NCBI GenBank assembly: GCA_030424595.1
Contig: JAUHWG010000033.1
Location: forward strand, 1 to 64,000
Direction of reading: 5' to 3'
From: Polyangia bacterium
Lineage (GTDB): Bacteria; Myxococcota_A; Polyangia; Nannocystales; Nannocystaceae
Length of the DNA: 64,000 bases
The notes under the pieces were generated by a model. It worked only from the letters and a program-made list of their open reading frames with translations. It had not been told where the DNA came from and searched no databases. Below, in pieces: positions 17,214 to 24,117 of the stretch (position 1 is its first letter; every line of letters starts with the position of its first letter). A program made the translations under genes and the position numbers.

Positions 17214-18731
17214 CTAGTTGAAGGGAGACTTCGTCGCCTTCTTGCTCGGGCCCTTCTTCTTGGTCGCGTACGAGCCCTTCGACTTGGAGTAGGCCTTCGA
17301 CTTGTAGCTCTTCTGAAAGTGCTTGCTCTCGGCCTGCGAGGTCTCGGCCTTGTCGACGCTGCCGCGGGCCTCCTCGAGGTCGGCGATCTGATCGGCCACC
17401 TGCTCGGCGAGCTCCTCGCTGTCAGCCCTGGACTTGAGCGTCTGCAGGCGGGCGATGTCCTTGTCCAGGAGTACGCGGGCGTCGTCGTAGTTGCCGGTCG
17501 CGACCGCGCGGGTCGCTGCCTCGAGCTGGGCGGCGCTCTCGACCTCGGCGACCCGGACCGTCACCTCGGTGTTCTCGGCGGCGAGCACCGCGGACTCGTC
17601 CGGGCTGAGCTTGATGTTGAGGGCGAGCTCGGCGTGGCTGCGCTCGCCCTTTTTCGTGAGGTCGGTGAAGTCGAGGGCGAGGACGCCGAGGGAGATCGAG
17701 TCGCCGCTCGCCTTGGGTAGCTCGACCCGGAGGATGATGTCGCGGGACTGTCCTGCGCCGAGCGAGCCTATGCGCGCGCGGGCGAACGAGCCCTCGGAGG
17801 TGGTCGGGTAGCCGAAGATCGTGTCGACCTTGACGCCCGCGCTGGGGCGCATCTCCAGGGTCATCCCGGTGGCGACGGTGGCGACCAGGCCCGCCATCTC
17901 GTCGCCGAGCACCTGGGGGATCGTCTTGGAGTCCTGGATAAAGTGGTAACGACCGCCGCCCTGGTCGGCGAGCTTGGTCATCAGGTCCTCGTTGTAGTCG
18001 AGGCCGACGCCGAGGGTCGAGATCGAGACACCCGCGCCAAAACCGTCGGCCGCCCGGAGGCCGAGCACCTTCGGGTCGGACTCGCCGACGTTCGCCTGGC
18101 CGTCGGAGAGGAGGAGGACGTGGGCGAGCACCTCCTCGGGTCGCTTCGCGCCCTCGAGGAGCTCGAGGCTGCGGATCATAGCTGGGCCGAGGGCCGTGCC
18201 GCCGGTCGCCTCGAGCGGCAGGAGCTGCTGGCGGATCATCGTCATCCCGGCCGCGTCGGCGAGCACGCGCTCGGTGTGGAACGTGACCTCGTCCGAGTAG
18301 GAGACGAGCGAGATCCGATCCTCGGGCTGGAGCTCCTTGAGCAGGTCCAGCGCCGCCTGCTTGACCGCGAGGATCTTGTCGCCGCTCATGCTCCCGGAGC
18401 GGTCGAGGATGACGGCGACGTCGAGCGGCGGGCGCTTGGCCTGGCCGGCCTCGTCGCCGCGGAGACGGATCAGCAGGTCGAGCTTGCCCGGGAGGGCAGC
18501 GCTGTGGACGATCGGGAAGTTCGGCAGGACCTCGACCGAGACCGGCCCCGCGCTCGCCTGCAGCGGTGGTGGAGGGGCCAGCTCCGCCGACGGTGTCACC
18601 TCAGCGGCTGGCTCTGTCTTGACCTCGCCCTCTTCCTTGGGCGGGTTGCGCGGCGTACAGGCGCTGGCGAGGATGAGGGCGAGGGAGGCGAGGGATAGGC
18701 GGGCGGAGGATGAGGTGAGTCGGCGGTGCAT
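17214..18731 (-). CDS. VWA-domain lipoprotein
   Basis: A 505-residue lipoprotein. The ATG at 18731 has AGGAG just upstream. The lipobox ASAC gives Cys25. After a Pro/Glu-rich linker, residues ~103-290 are a von Willebrand factor A domain: the MIDAS motif is DRSGSMS (D110, S112, S114), with the later Thr in TGGTALGPAM and Asp in LLLSDGQANVGESD. A beta-rich domain follows (MTLEMRPSAGVKVDTIFGYP), as in YfbK-type VWA proteins. A helical segment of about 60 residues (AQLEAATRAVATGNYDDARVL and on) precedes a Lys/Ser-rich tail. VWA domains bind a divalent metal and a ligand protein; the protein is expected in the periplasm or on the surface. Its partner is unknown. Confidence 0.85.
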   Translation of the reverse strand: MHRRLTSSSARLSLASLALILASACTPRNPPKEEGEVKTEPAAEVTPSAELAPPPPLQASAGPVSVEVLPNFPIVHSAALPGKLDLLIRLRGDEAGQAKRPPLDVAVILDRSGSMSGDKILAVKQAALDLLKELQPEDRISLVSYSDEVTFHTERVLADAAGMTMIRQQLLPLEATGGTALGPAMIRSLELLEGAKRPEEVLAHVLLLSDGQANVGESDPKVLGLRAADGFGAGVSISTLGVGLDYNEDLMTKLADQGGGRYHFIQDSKTIPQVLGDEMAGLVATVATGMTLEMRPSAGVKVDTIFGYPTTSEGSFARARIGSLGAGQSRDIILRVELPKASGDSISLGVLALDFTDLTKKGERSHAELALNIKLSPDESAVLAAENTEVTVRVAEVESAAQLEAATRAVATGNYDDARVLLDKDIARLQTLKSRADSEELAEQVADQIADLEEARGSVDKAETSQAESKHFQKSYKSKAYSKSKGSYATKKKGPSKKATKSPFN

Positions 18732-18764
18732 GGGGCGCTCCTGCGAATGTGCTGACAACGCACG

Positions 18765-18796
18765 GGCGCCGGCGTCGATCTCTCGACGCCGGCGCC
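18765..18796. terminator. perfect 14-bp stem hairpin
   Basis: Arms GGCGCCGGCGTCGA (18765-18778) and its complement (18783-18796) surround the 4-nt loop TCTC. It lies downstream of the RRM gene and 34 bp upstream of the VWA start, both on the minus strand. It may end the RRM transcript or structure the VWA leader. No U-run follows it, so intrinsic termination is uncertain. Confidence 0.5.
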
Positions 18797-18913
18797 TGGG
18801 CTGCGTTGGGTCGGCTTCGCGCCGAATCACCGCACTCGTCGGAATTGTCCGAGCGGACGGAATAGACTGACCGCTTCGGACGTACCGGTTCGCTCCCCTG
18901 TCGCCTCGAGCGA

Positions 18914-19153
18914 TCAGGAGGGCGCGGCGGTCACGGTGATCACCGAGCCGTCGATGCGGGTGCCGTTCTTCGCGGCGATCGCCGCGGTTCCGGCGGCGTC
19001 GGTCGTGTACTCACAATCGGCGGTGTTTGGGCCGCCGGAAGGGTTGGTGTTGAGCGTCAGCGCGACGATCGTGCCGTACGGGCTGAACTCGGTATTGAGG
19101 GTGCTCTCGGTGGTCGAGACGCCTAGATCGCCGATAAAGATCTTCTTTGGCAT
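18914..19153 (-). CDS. small RRM RNA-binding protein
   Basis: A 79-residue protein starting at the ATG at 19153 with GGAG about 10 nt upstream. It is a single RNA-recognition motif: RNP2 is KIFIGDL (residues 3-9), helix 1 is TESTLNTEFSPYGTIVALTLN, and an RNP1-like strand at about 45-55 (GPNTADCEYTTD) lacks the usual aromatic pair, having Cys-Glu-Tyr. Family members in cyanobacteria and myxobacteria bind RNA and are often cold-induced; whether this one binds RNA with the degenerate RNP1 is uncertain. Its upstream region contains a conspicuous palindrome, so it may be autoregulated. Confidence 0.85.
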   Translation of the reverse strand: MPKKIFIGDLGVSTTESTLNTEFSPYGTIVALTLNTNPSGGPNTADCEYTTDAAGTAAIAAKNGTRIDGSVITVTAAPS

Positions 19154-19176
19154 TGTTGTATCTCCAGTGTCGACAG

Positions 19177-19230
19177 ATGCTCTAGCATAGATCCTCGCGA
19201 TGCAGACATGTTCATTGGAACATGACTGCA
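19177..19230 (-). promoter_or_regulatory. palindromes upstream of the RRM gene
   Basis: The sequence CATGTTC-ATTG-GAACATG (19207-19224) is a perfect 7-bp inverted repeat, extended by TGCAG and CTGCA (19201-19205 and 19226-19230) with one mismatched base pair. A second small palindrome, ATGCT-CT-AGCAT, lies at 19177-19188 and overlaps a possible -10 box TATGCT (minus strand, 19184-19189). The first palindrome would lie in or above the -35 region, which fits an operator; the second would be at the transcript start. Confidence 0.5.
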
Positions 19231-19282
19231 CGGACATGAACCGAGAGGGCGGAGGCGAGCTATCCTCGCGGTTTCGCGGCCT

Positions 19283-19810
19283 CTAGCGGCGCACCCGAAG
19301 TCGCGCTGCGGCGGCGCTAAACGACGGCTTGGCGCGGATCTCTGGCGGGTCGGCGTCCTCGACCAACTCTGACCATTTGATCTGACAATATTGGGAGACC
19401 CACTCCCAATGGTGCAGATCGGAGAAGCCCGCGGCTTTGGCGCGAGCCTCTCGCGCGGCATCATCCGGGTCCTTCGCGTTCGCGCTGGGATCGTCCGGGT
19501 TCGCCTCGATCCGCGAGTAGTGCTCCCAGAAAGACGAGGGGTCGTCGATGTCGATCCCGCCGAGCTCGATCGCCTCGGCCTCGCAGCGTGCGACGAACGC
19601 CTGCATGTCTTCCCATTCGTCGCGTGCGCTCGTCGGCGCGAGGCTGTCCTCGTCGGGGTCGGCGTCGGGGTCGGCGTCGGGGTCGGCGGTCGCCTCGGGC
19701 TCGGACGGGTCGCCGGTCGCCGCGTTCGGGTCGACCACGGGGACGGGGGGATCTTTGGAGATCCCTACGAGACGCCTCAGCACGTCGACGACTGTGTTGC
19801 CGAAACCCAT
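19283..19810 (-). CDS. acidic hypothetical protein
   Basis: A 175-residue cytoplasmic protein from the ATG at 19810. It has a short amphipathic N-terminus (NTVVDVLRRLVGI), then an acidic linker with the repeat DPDADPDADPDED encoded by GTCGGG-type tandem repeats, then a folded part: EWEDMQAFVARCEAEAIELGGID, DPSSFWEHYSRIEAN, AAREARAKAAGFSDLHHWEWVSQYCQ. The pattern FWEHYSRIEA...GFSDLHHW resembles small uncharacterised proteins of stress or polymorphic-toxin contexts, but I cannot assign a family. No strong ribosome-binding site is seen. Its upstream region holds an inverted repeat. Confidence 0.6.
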   Translation of the reverse strand: MGFGNTVVDVLRRLVGISKDPPVPVVDPNAATGDPSEPEATADPDADPDADPDEDSLAPTSARDEWEDMQAFVARCEAEAIELGGIDIDDPSSFWEHYSRIEANPDDPSANAKDPDDAAREARAKAAGFSDLHHWEWVSQYCQIKWSELVEDADPPEIRAKPSFSAAAARLRVRR

Positions 19811-19824
19811 ATCGCTTGGAGGAG

Positions 19825-19849
19825 CCCTGACTATACTGGACGGTCAGGG
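19825..19849 (-). promoter_or_regulatory. inverted repeat overlapping a possible promoter
   Basis: CCCTGAC (19825-19831) and its inverse GTCAGGG (19843-19849) flank 11 bp. On the minus strand the spacer contains TATAGT, a good -10 box for the gene starting at 19810. The layout fits an operator over the -10 region. No convincing -35 box was found. Confidence 0.4.
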
Positions 19850-20162
19850 TTCGTCTACGCCGGGGAGCGTGAGGCGCGTGCCTGTGCGAACCTCGCGGTC
19901 TCTACCCGGGCTCGGGGGCGCCCTGGGAGGCCGTGGGGAGAGACCCGCGCGCTCACGCTTGCCCTCGTCGTCGCCCTCGGCCCCGCCAAGGCCCGCAGTA
20001 GAGCCCGGTACAGCGGTGTTTTGTCGAAGCCGAGAGGAGGCGCGAGAGCGGCGCGAGAGCCCGTGGGAGTCTCACCACAGCCTCCCAGGCTCCCTCTCGC
20101 GCCCGCACAGGAGCGCGAGAGGCCGAGGAAGCTCACACAGGAGCGCGAGCGGGTGGCGGCCG
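19850..20162. other. intergenic region, mostly dispersed element copy C
   Basis: A 313-bp gap upstream of the gene starting at 19810 and downstream of the FecR-type gene. About half of it is copy C of the dispersed element. The rest carries short GC-rich stretches, including GGAGCGCGAG repeated near 20111-20150. No gene is seen. Confidence 0.5.
19923..20088 (+). repeat. dispersed inverted-terminus element, copy C
   Basis: Same orientation as the copy at 9344. The ends are CTGGGAGGCCGTGGGGAGAG and, inverted, CTGGGAGGCTGTGGTGAGAC. The core blocks CCGGTACAGCGG and TCGAAGCCGAGAGG match the copy at 9344 almost exactly. The outer ends differ from the CTAGCAG of the 9344 copy but still match each other, so the two ends have changed in parallel. 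Confidence 0.7.
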
Positions 20163-21812
20163 CTAGCGCCCAAGCTCGGAGGCGAGGCCGCGAAAGCGCT
20201 TGATCACCTGGCCGACGTAGCGCCCGCGCGGGTGATGGCGGAGGTAGTCACGGCCCAGGCGCTTGGCCTCGCGGATATCGCCGTGCTCAGTCGCCGCCAG
20301 CCACAGGCGGTAGCGGGCGAGCTCGGCCTCGGGGTGATCTGGCGCGCGCTCGAGGAACTTGCGGAACTCGGCCTTCGCCGCCTGATGGTCGCCGGCGTAG
20401 TCCATCCGCTGAATACCGATCAGGAGGTGTCCCTCTGCGGCGAGGGCGTCGCTGCCGTGCTCGTCCATAAAGGAGTTGAGGCACTGCGAGGAGCGGTAGC
20501 GGCTCTCGGGCGAGAGGTAGAGCTCCTTGCAGCGGGCGAGGGAGCTGCGGATCGCCTCGGCGCGGCGGTTCTCGGCGTCGCGGAGCAGGTCCTCGAGGAG
20601 GGTCTGGCCGTCGTCGTTGGGCGCGAGCGAGGTCTTGGCTGTGCGGTCGGTGCTGGCGACGCGGGCGCTCTGAGCTCGCCTGCGCGGCTTGCTGGTCAGC
20701 TCGATCAGGTTTTCGAGGGTCCGGTACTTGGACTTGTTGGGCAGGCCTGGGACCGTCCAGGTGCTCGGGATCCGGCCGCCCGCGAGGTCCTCGCCGTCGA
20801 CCCCCGGGACCTGCGAGAGGGGCAGGGCGACCTGGACCTCGCTGCGGCCGACGTCGGCGAAGCTGTGGTGGGCGACGTCAAAGCGGTAGCCAGCGCGGAC
20901 GTCTGCGATCACCCGGGTGCCGCTGACGTCGAGGACTTCGACGCGGCCGCGGAGGACAGAGACCGCGGTCTCTCCCGCGTCGTCGACCTCGACGGTGAAG
21001 ACGGTGCCGCGGATCCGGACGGTCGCCGTCGGCGTCTGGACGTTGAGGATCGGGTCGCCGGGGAGGCGATCGTAGCGGAAGGCGACCAGGCCCCGCTCGA
21101 GGCTGAGGTCGACCTCAGCCGCCCCCGCGGAGCGCCAGGTGAGCTCCGAGCCTGGGCCGATGTTGCCGAGGATCTTGCCGACGAGCTGGAGCTGCATCGA
21201 CTCACTCGCGTCGGTCTGGAGCCGGGTCGCGGCGGGGAAGATGTGATCGTCGAGGGGCTCGCCGTCCTCCGCCAGGGCCCGACCGTGGCCGCCGACGATC
21301 CGACCGTAGACCCGCGCCGGGTGGTCAAAGCCGCCGTAGACCGTGTCGGGGGTGTCGAAGGCGATCCGCGAGGGGGCCAGCGCGAAGAGATCGCCGCTCG
21401 GCCCCGGGAGGAGCATCAGCGCGAGCACGCAGGCGGTGGTGACCAGGGCCGTGATCGCGACCGAGGCGCCGAACCTGCTGGCGCGGCCGCCCCAGGTGTT
21501 CTCTTCTTTGGCCTCGGAGAGGCCGCGGAGGATCCCGACGAACTCGCGGTCGAGGGAGTTCGAGGAGCGCTCGGCGGGGACCTCAGGCTCGGTGTAGAGG
21601 ACCTGGAGGAGACGATGGGCCCGCCAGCAGGGGGCGCAGCTGCGGATATGATCGAAGTAGCGCTCCTCCGCGGCCGCGGGTAGCCGCTCACCGAGGACGG
21701 CCTCGGCGTCTTCGCGGCGCTCTACGCATCCGTAGCGGCTTGGTGGGAGGGTCATCGGCTCGGGCTCGGGGTGGGTCGGCGTGGCGGAGGGGGCGGGCTC
21801 GGGGGAGATCAC
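20163..21812 (-). CDS. FecR-domain membrane protein with zinc-finger and TPR parts (anti-sigma-like)
   Basis: A 549-residue protein. The GTG start at 21812 overlaps the sigma-factor stop by 4 bp (GTGA), so the two are translationally coupled; an ATG at 21755 is the alternative. Order of parts: a zf-HC2-like anti-sigma motif H55-x3-C59-x2-C62, one transmembrane segment (116-135, VAITALVTTACVLALMLLPG), and a periplasmic FecR-type beta domain (~185-320, with VQTPTATVRIRGTVFTVEVDDAG and VLRGRVEVLDVSG). The last ~190 residues are helical with TPR-like repeats, as in YbgF-type proteins (EGHLLIGIQRMDYAGDHQAAKAEFRKFLERAPDHPEAELARYRLWLA). I infer an anti-sigma factor holding the upstream ECF sigma factor and sensing an envelope signal through FecR and TPR. 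Confidence 0.85.
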   Translation of the reverse strand: MISPEPAPSATPTHPEPEPMTLPPSRYGCVERREDAEAVLGERLPAAAEERYFDHIRSCAPCWRAHRLLQVLYTEPEVPAERSSNSLDREFVGILRGLSEAKEENTWGGRASRFGASVAITALVTTACVLALMLLPGPSGDLFALAPSRIAFDTPDTVYGGFDHPARVYGRIVGGHGRALAEDGEPLDDHIFPAATRLQTDASESMQLQLVGKILGNIGPGSELTWRSAGAAEVDLSLERGLVAFRYDRLPGDPILNVQTPTATVRIRGTVFTVEVDDAGETAVSVLRGRVEVLDVSGTRVIADVRAGYRFDVAHHSFADVGRSEVQVALPLSQVPGVDGEDLAGGRIPSTWTVPGLPNKSKYRTLENLIELTSKPRRRAQSARVASTDRTAKTSLAPNDDGQTLLEDLLRDAENRRAEAIRSSLARCKELYLSPESRYRSSQCLNSFMDEHGSDALAAEGHLLIGIQRMDYAGDHQAAKAEFRKFLERAPDHPEAELARYRLWLAATEHGDIREAKRLGRDYLRHHPRGRYVGQVIKRFRGLASELGR

Positions 21813-22441
21813 TGGCTCTGCACCAGCGCTTGCAGGCGTTGACGGGCCCGGCCGAGACGGTCGCCGATCGTCGAGATCGGCTTCTCAAAGACCTCGGCGA
21901 TCTCGTGCAGCGTCAGGCCCTCGTAGTGATAGAGGACGAAGACCTGGCGCAGATCCGGGTGCAGGTGCTCGAGGAGGCTCTCGGCCTGCTGGCGGGTGTC
22001 GAGGCCGGCGTTGGCGACGTGGGCCTTGCGCCCTTGGTTGAACCAGTGGACCGCGGCCTTGAGGCGGTTACGCCGGTAGCGCTGGCGGAGCAGGTTGTGG
22101 GTGCTGTTGGCGGTGATCCGGTAGAGCCAGGTCGCCAACGAAGAGCCGCCGCGGAAGCGATCGAGGGCCGAGAAGGCCCGGACGAAGACGATCTGGACCA
22201 TGTCGTCGATGTCCGGATCGGGGCCGAGGAGGCGGTGAAGGTGGGCCCTCACCTGGCTCTGGTAGGCGTCGTGGATCTCGCGCAGCGCCCGTTGCTCGCC
22301 GACCTTGGCCCGGGCGATGAGGCGCTCCTCCGAGGTGAGGGAGCTCGAGGAGAGAGAGGCCGCGCTGATCGACCCTGCGCCGTGGGATGACGCGAGGGCG
22401 ACATCACTGGATCCCAGGGAGTCGATGGTTCCGTCTACCAC
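21809..22441 (-). CDS. ECF-type RNA polymerase sigma factor
   Basis: Region 2 is clear (ALREIHDAYQSQVRAHLHRLL, DIDDMVQIVFVRAFSALDRF, ATWLYRITANSTHNLLRQR) and region 4 carries the HTH (LHPDLRQVFVLYHYEGLTLHEIAEVF, STIGDRLGRARQRLQ). No regions 1 or 3 are present, as expected for group IV. I start at the GTG at 22441, preceded by GGAGAG at about 10 nt, because the longest frame begins with a TTG (22477) that lies inside the predicted promoter. It is coupled to the FecR-type protein, its probable anti-sigma factor. The N-terminal ~40 residues are Ser-rich and not conserved. The protein directs RNA polymerase to a small regulon, probably including itself. Confidence 0.88.
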   Translation of the reverse strand: MVDGTIDSLGSSDVALASSHGAGSISAASLSSSSLTSEERLIARAKVGEQRALREIHDAYQSQVRAHLHRLLGPDPDIDDMVQIVFVRAFSALDRFRGGSSLATWLYRITANSTHNLLRQRYRRNRLKAAVHWFNQGRKAHVANAGLDTRQQAESLLEHLHPDLRQVFVLYHYEGLTLHEIAEVFEKPISTIGDRLGRARQRLQALVQSQ

Positions 22442-22469
22442 GGTGGGTGCTCTCCGACGTGCCACTCTC

Positions 22470-22497
22470 TCAGACAACCCTTAGCCCGGAAAATTCC
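22470..22497 (-). promoter_or_regulatory. ECF-type promoter for the sigma factor gene
   Basis: On the minus strand GGAATT (22492-22497) is followed after 16 bp by GTCTGA (22470-22475). GGAA-type -35 and GTC-type -10 boxes at 16 bp are the usual pattern for ECF sigma factors. It sits just upstream of the sigma gene, so positive autoregulation is a natural inference. Transcription would start about 20 nt before the GTG at 22441. Confidence 0.55.
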
Positions 22498-22570
22498 GGT
22501 GTCATCTACGCTAGCGTTCGATCCCCAGGCTCCGCAAGCGTCACCTCGCCGGCCAGCGGTCCACAGAGGT

Positions 22571-23212
22571 ATGCTCGGGTCGGTGATCGTCGGCGAGCCA
22601 ACGACGTACTGGGACGCGGTCCTCACGCCCGGCCAGTGCGCGACGATGGTCGACAAGTACGACTCGCTCGCCGAGCTCGAGGGGATGGGGCCGGGCGACG
22701 CCCAGGTACGACAGATACGGCGGGCCGCGAGGCGCTGGCCGGGGAGCCTCCGCGAGTCTCAGCTCGCCGGCCCGGCTGTCTGCGAAGAGCGGCGAAGAGC
22801 GGCGTTGCGCGGCGCGAATTCTCCGGCGCGCACGCGCGGGGCGTGGTGCGCGGATTGCCCGGCGTTGCCGCTGTGGTCGACGCTCCACCTGCTCCTCGGC
22901 GATCTCGGCCGCTGGAGACGTCAGCTTTGCCGCGGCGAGGGGGCGACCCCGGAGGCGCTCTTGAGCTTCCTCGCCGAGCCTCCGCAGAGCGCGCGTTGGG
23001 ATCCCGATGCGGTCCGCGCGCTCGTCGGCGGGCGGGTCCGTGTCCGCCTCGCCTATCTCTGGTTGGCCGTTCGCAGCGGTCTGCCGCTGCTTTCGCTCTC
23101 TCGGACGCTCTTTGTCCGCAGCGGTCGATGGGAGCGCCGAGCCGATGATCCGCCGAGCGCCGAGCGAGCGGCCTTACCCATTGAAATCGCACGGTTTTTC
23201 CCCCTACTATAG
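22571..23212 (+). CDS. hypothetical protein
   Basis: A 213-residue protein. I chose the ATG at 22571; a GTG at 22499 in the same frame is the alternative. Third codon positions are mostly G/C across the frame, which supports a real gene. No signal peptide or transmembrane segment stands out. The sequence is rich in Arg, Leu and Trp (RRAARRWPGSLRESQL, WSTLHLLLGDLGRWRRQL) and has paired Cys (AWCADCPALPLW) that might bind metal. The family was not recognised. It is divergent from the sigma gene, so its promoter region overlaps the ECF-type promoter. Its 3' end carries the HU promoter. Confidence 0.55.
   Translation: MLGSVIVGEPTTYWDAVLTPGQCATMVDKYDSLAELEGMGPGDAQVRQIRRAARRWPGSLRESQLAGPAVCEERRRAALRGANSPARTRGAWCADCPALPLWSTLHLLLGDLGRWRRQLCRGEGATPEALLSFLAEPPQSARWDPDAVRALVGGRVRVRLAYLWLAVRSGLPLLSLSRTLFVRSGRWERRADDPPSAERAALPIEIARFFPLL
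23181..23210 (+). promoter_or_regulatory. sigma-70 promoter for the HU gene, with palindrome
   Basis: TTGAAA (23181-23186) and TACTAT (23205-23210) are 18 bp apart, a good vegetative promoter. The -10 lies in the palindrome CCCCTA-CTA-TAGGGG. The promoter sits inside the last codons of the gene at 22571, so the HU gene can be transcribed separately from it. The palindrome could be an operator. Confidence 0.65.
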
Positions 23213-23231
23213 GGGGACGAGGGGCGCCGTC

Positions 23232-23621
23232 GTGACGAAGTCGCAACTGATCGTGCAGATCGCCGAGGAGGCAAAGCTGTCCAAGGGCCGGGCTGAGGCG
23301 GTCGTCAACGCCGTCTTCGACGCGATGATCGACGCGATGCGGCGCGACGAGGGCGTCGAGATCCGCGGCTTTGGGACCTTCACCGTCCGCCACTACAAGC
23401 CCTACAAGGGCCGCAACCCCCGGACCGGCGATGCCGTGCATGTCGGGCCGAAGCGGCTTCCCTACTTTAAGGTGGGCAAGGAGCTGCGCGAGCGGATCAA
23501 CGGCGAGCGCGCAGGCTCGGCCGAGTCGCCGCGCGAGACGACGCGGGCGCCTGTGACGACGACGACGCGGACGCGAGCCCCGAGGGTCCGCGAAGAGGAT
23601 CTCTCCGAAGACGTGATCTAG
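23232..23621 (+). CDS. HU/IHF-family DNA-binding protein
   Basis: A 129-residue protein with a GTG start at 23232. Residues 1-95 match the HU fold: KSQLIVQIAEEAKLSKGRAEAVVNAVFDAMIDAM, then EIRGFGTFTVRHYKPYKGRNPRTGD, including the GFG(T/S)F turn and the RNPRTG DNA-intercalation tip of the beta arm, and PYFKVGKELRERIN at the end of the core. The C-terminal ~30 residues are an extra Thr/Arg-rich tail (APVTTTTRTRAPRVREED) absent from standard HU (90 residues), similar in nature to tails on some myxobacterial and actinobacterial HU proteins. It bends and compacts DNA as a dimer. Confidence 0.93.
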   Translation: MTKSQLIVQIAEEAKLSKGRAEAVVNAVFDAMIDAMRRDEGVEIRGFGTFTVRHYKPYKGRNPRTGDAVHVGPKRLPYFKVGKELRERINGERAGSAESPRETTRAPVTTTTRTRAPRVREEDLSEDVI

Positions 23622-24117
23622 CGGGTCGCGGAGGCACGCGGTCGCAGGGCGATCGCAGCGAGTCCGGCGATCGCAGCGAGTCCGGCGATCGCAGCGAGCT
23701 CGCCGATCTCTCGAGCAGGGCGAGCAGGGCGAGCAGGGCGAGCAGGGCGAGCAGAGCAGGGCGAGCAGGGCGAGCAGAGCGGGGCGGCACGACAGTGCTC
23801 GCAGTGCTCGCAGCGCTCTCGCCGAGCTCGGCGGAGATTGGGCATCCGGCCCGTGAGGGGCTCGTAGGACGAGCAGGGCGGCACGACGATCGCAGCGATC
23901 GCAGCGATCTCGGCGGAGTTCGGGCATCCGGCCCGTGAGGGGCTCGTAGTGCGGTGTACGGGAGGGGTCTGTGCGAGCGTCCCGCGCGGGCGCCCCGTTC
24001 GCGTCGCGGAGCTGCCGAGCTTCAGAGAACGACGCGGCGCTCTCGTCGAGCTCACGGGGGAGGACGAGCGCCGATGGGGGGGCGTCAGCGCTTCAACAGA
24101 TCACCTCGGGGCCTCCT
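23622..24117. other. intergenic repeat-filled region
   Basis: A 496-bp gap between convergent genes. Three copies of GCGATCGCAGCGAGTCCG (18 bp) lie at 23649-23700, and an array of GAGCAGGGC (9 bp) at 23713-23780. A segment of about 75-90 bp is then duplicated in direct orientation (~23780-23869 and ~23876-23949), each copy ending GGGCATCCGGCCCGTGAGGG-GCTCGTAG. Open frames here follow the repeats and lack ribosome-binding sites. I see no gene. Confidence 0.65.

Noticed and set aside
12..22475. A shared 15-base word (CCACTCTCTCAGACA) near base 13 and near base 22463
   Set aside because: A 15-base match is about what chance would give in a window of this size, and the surrounding sequences do not match.
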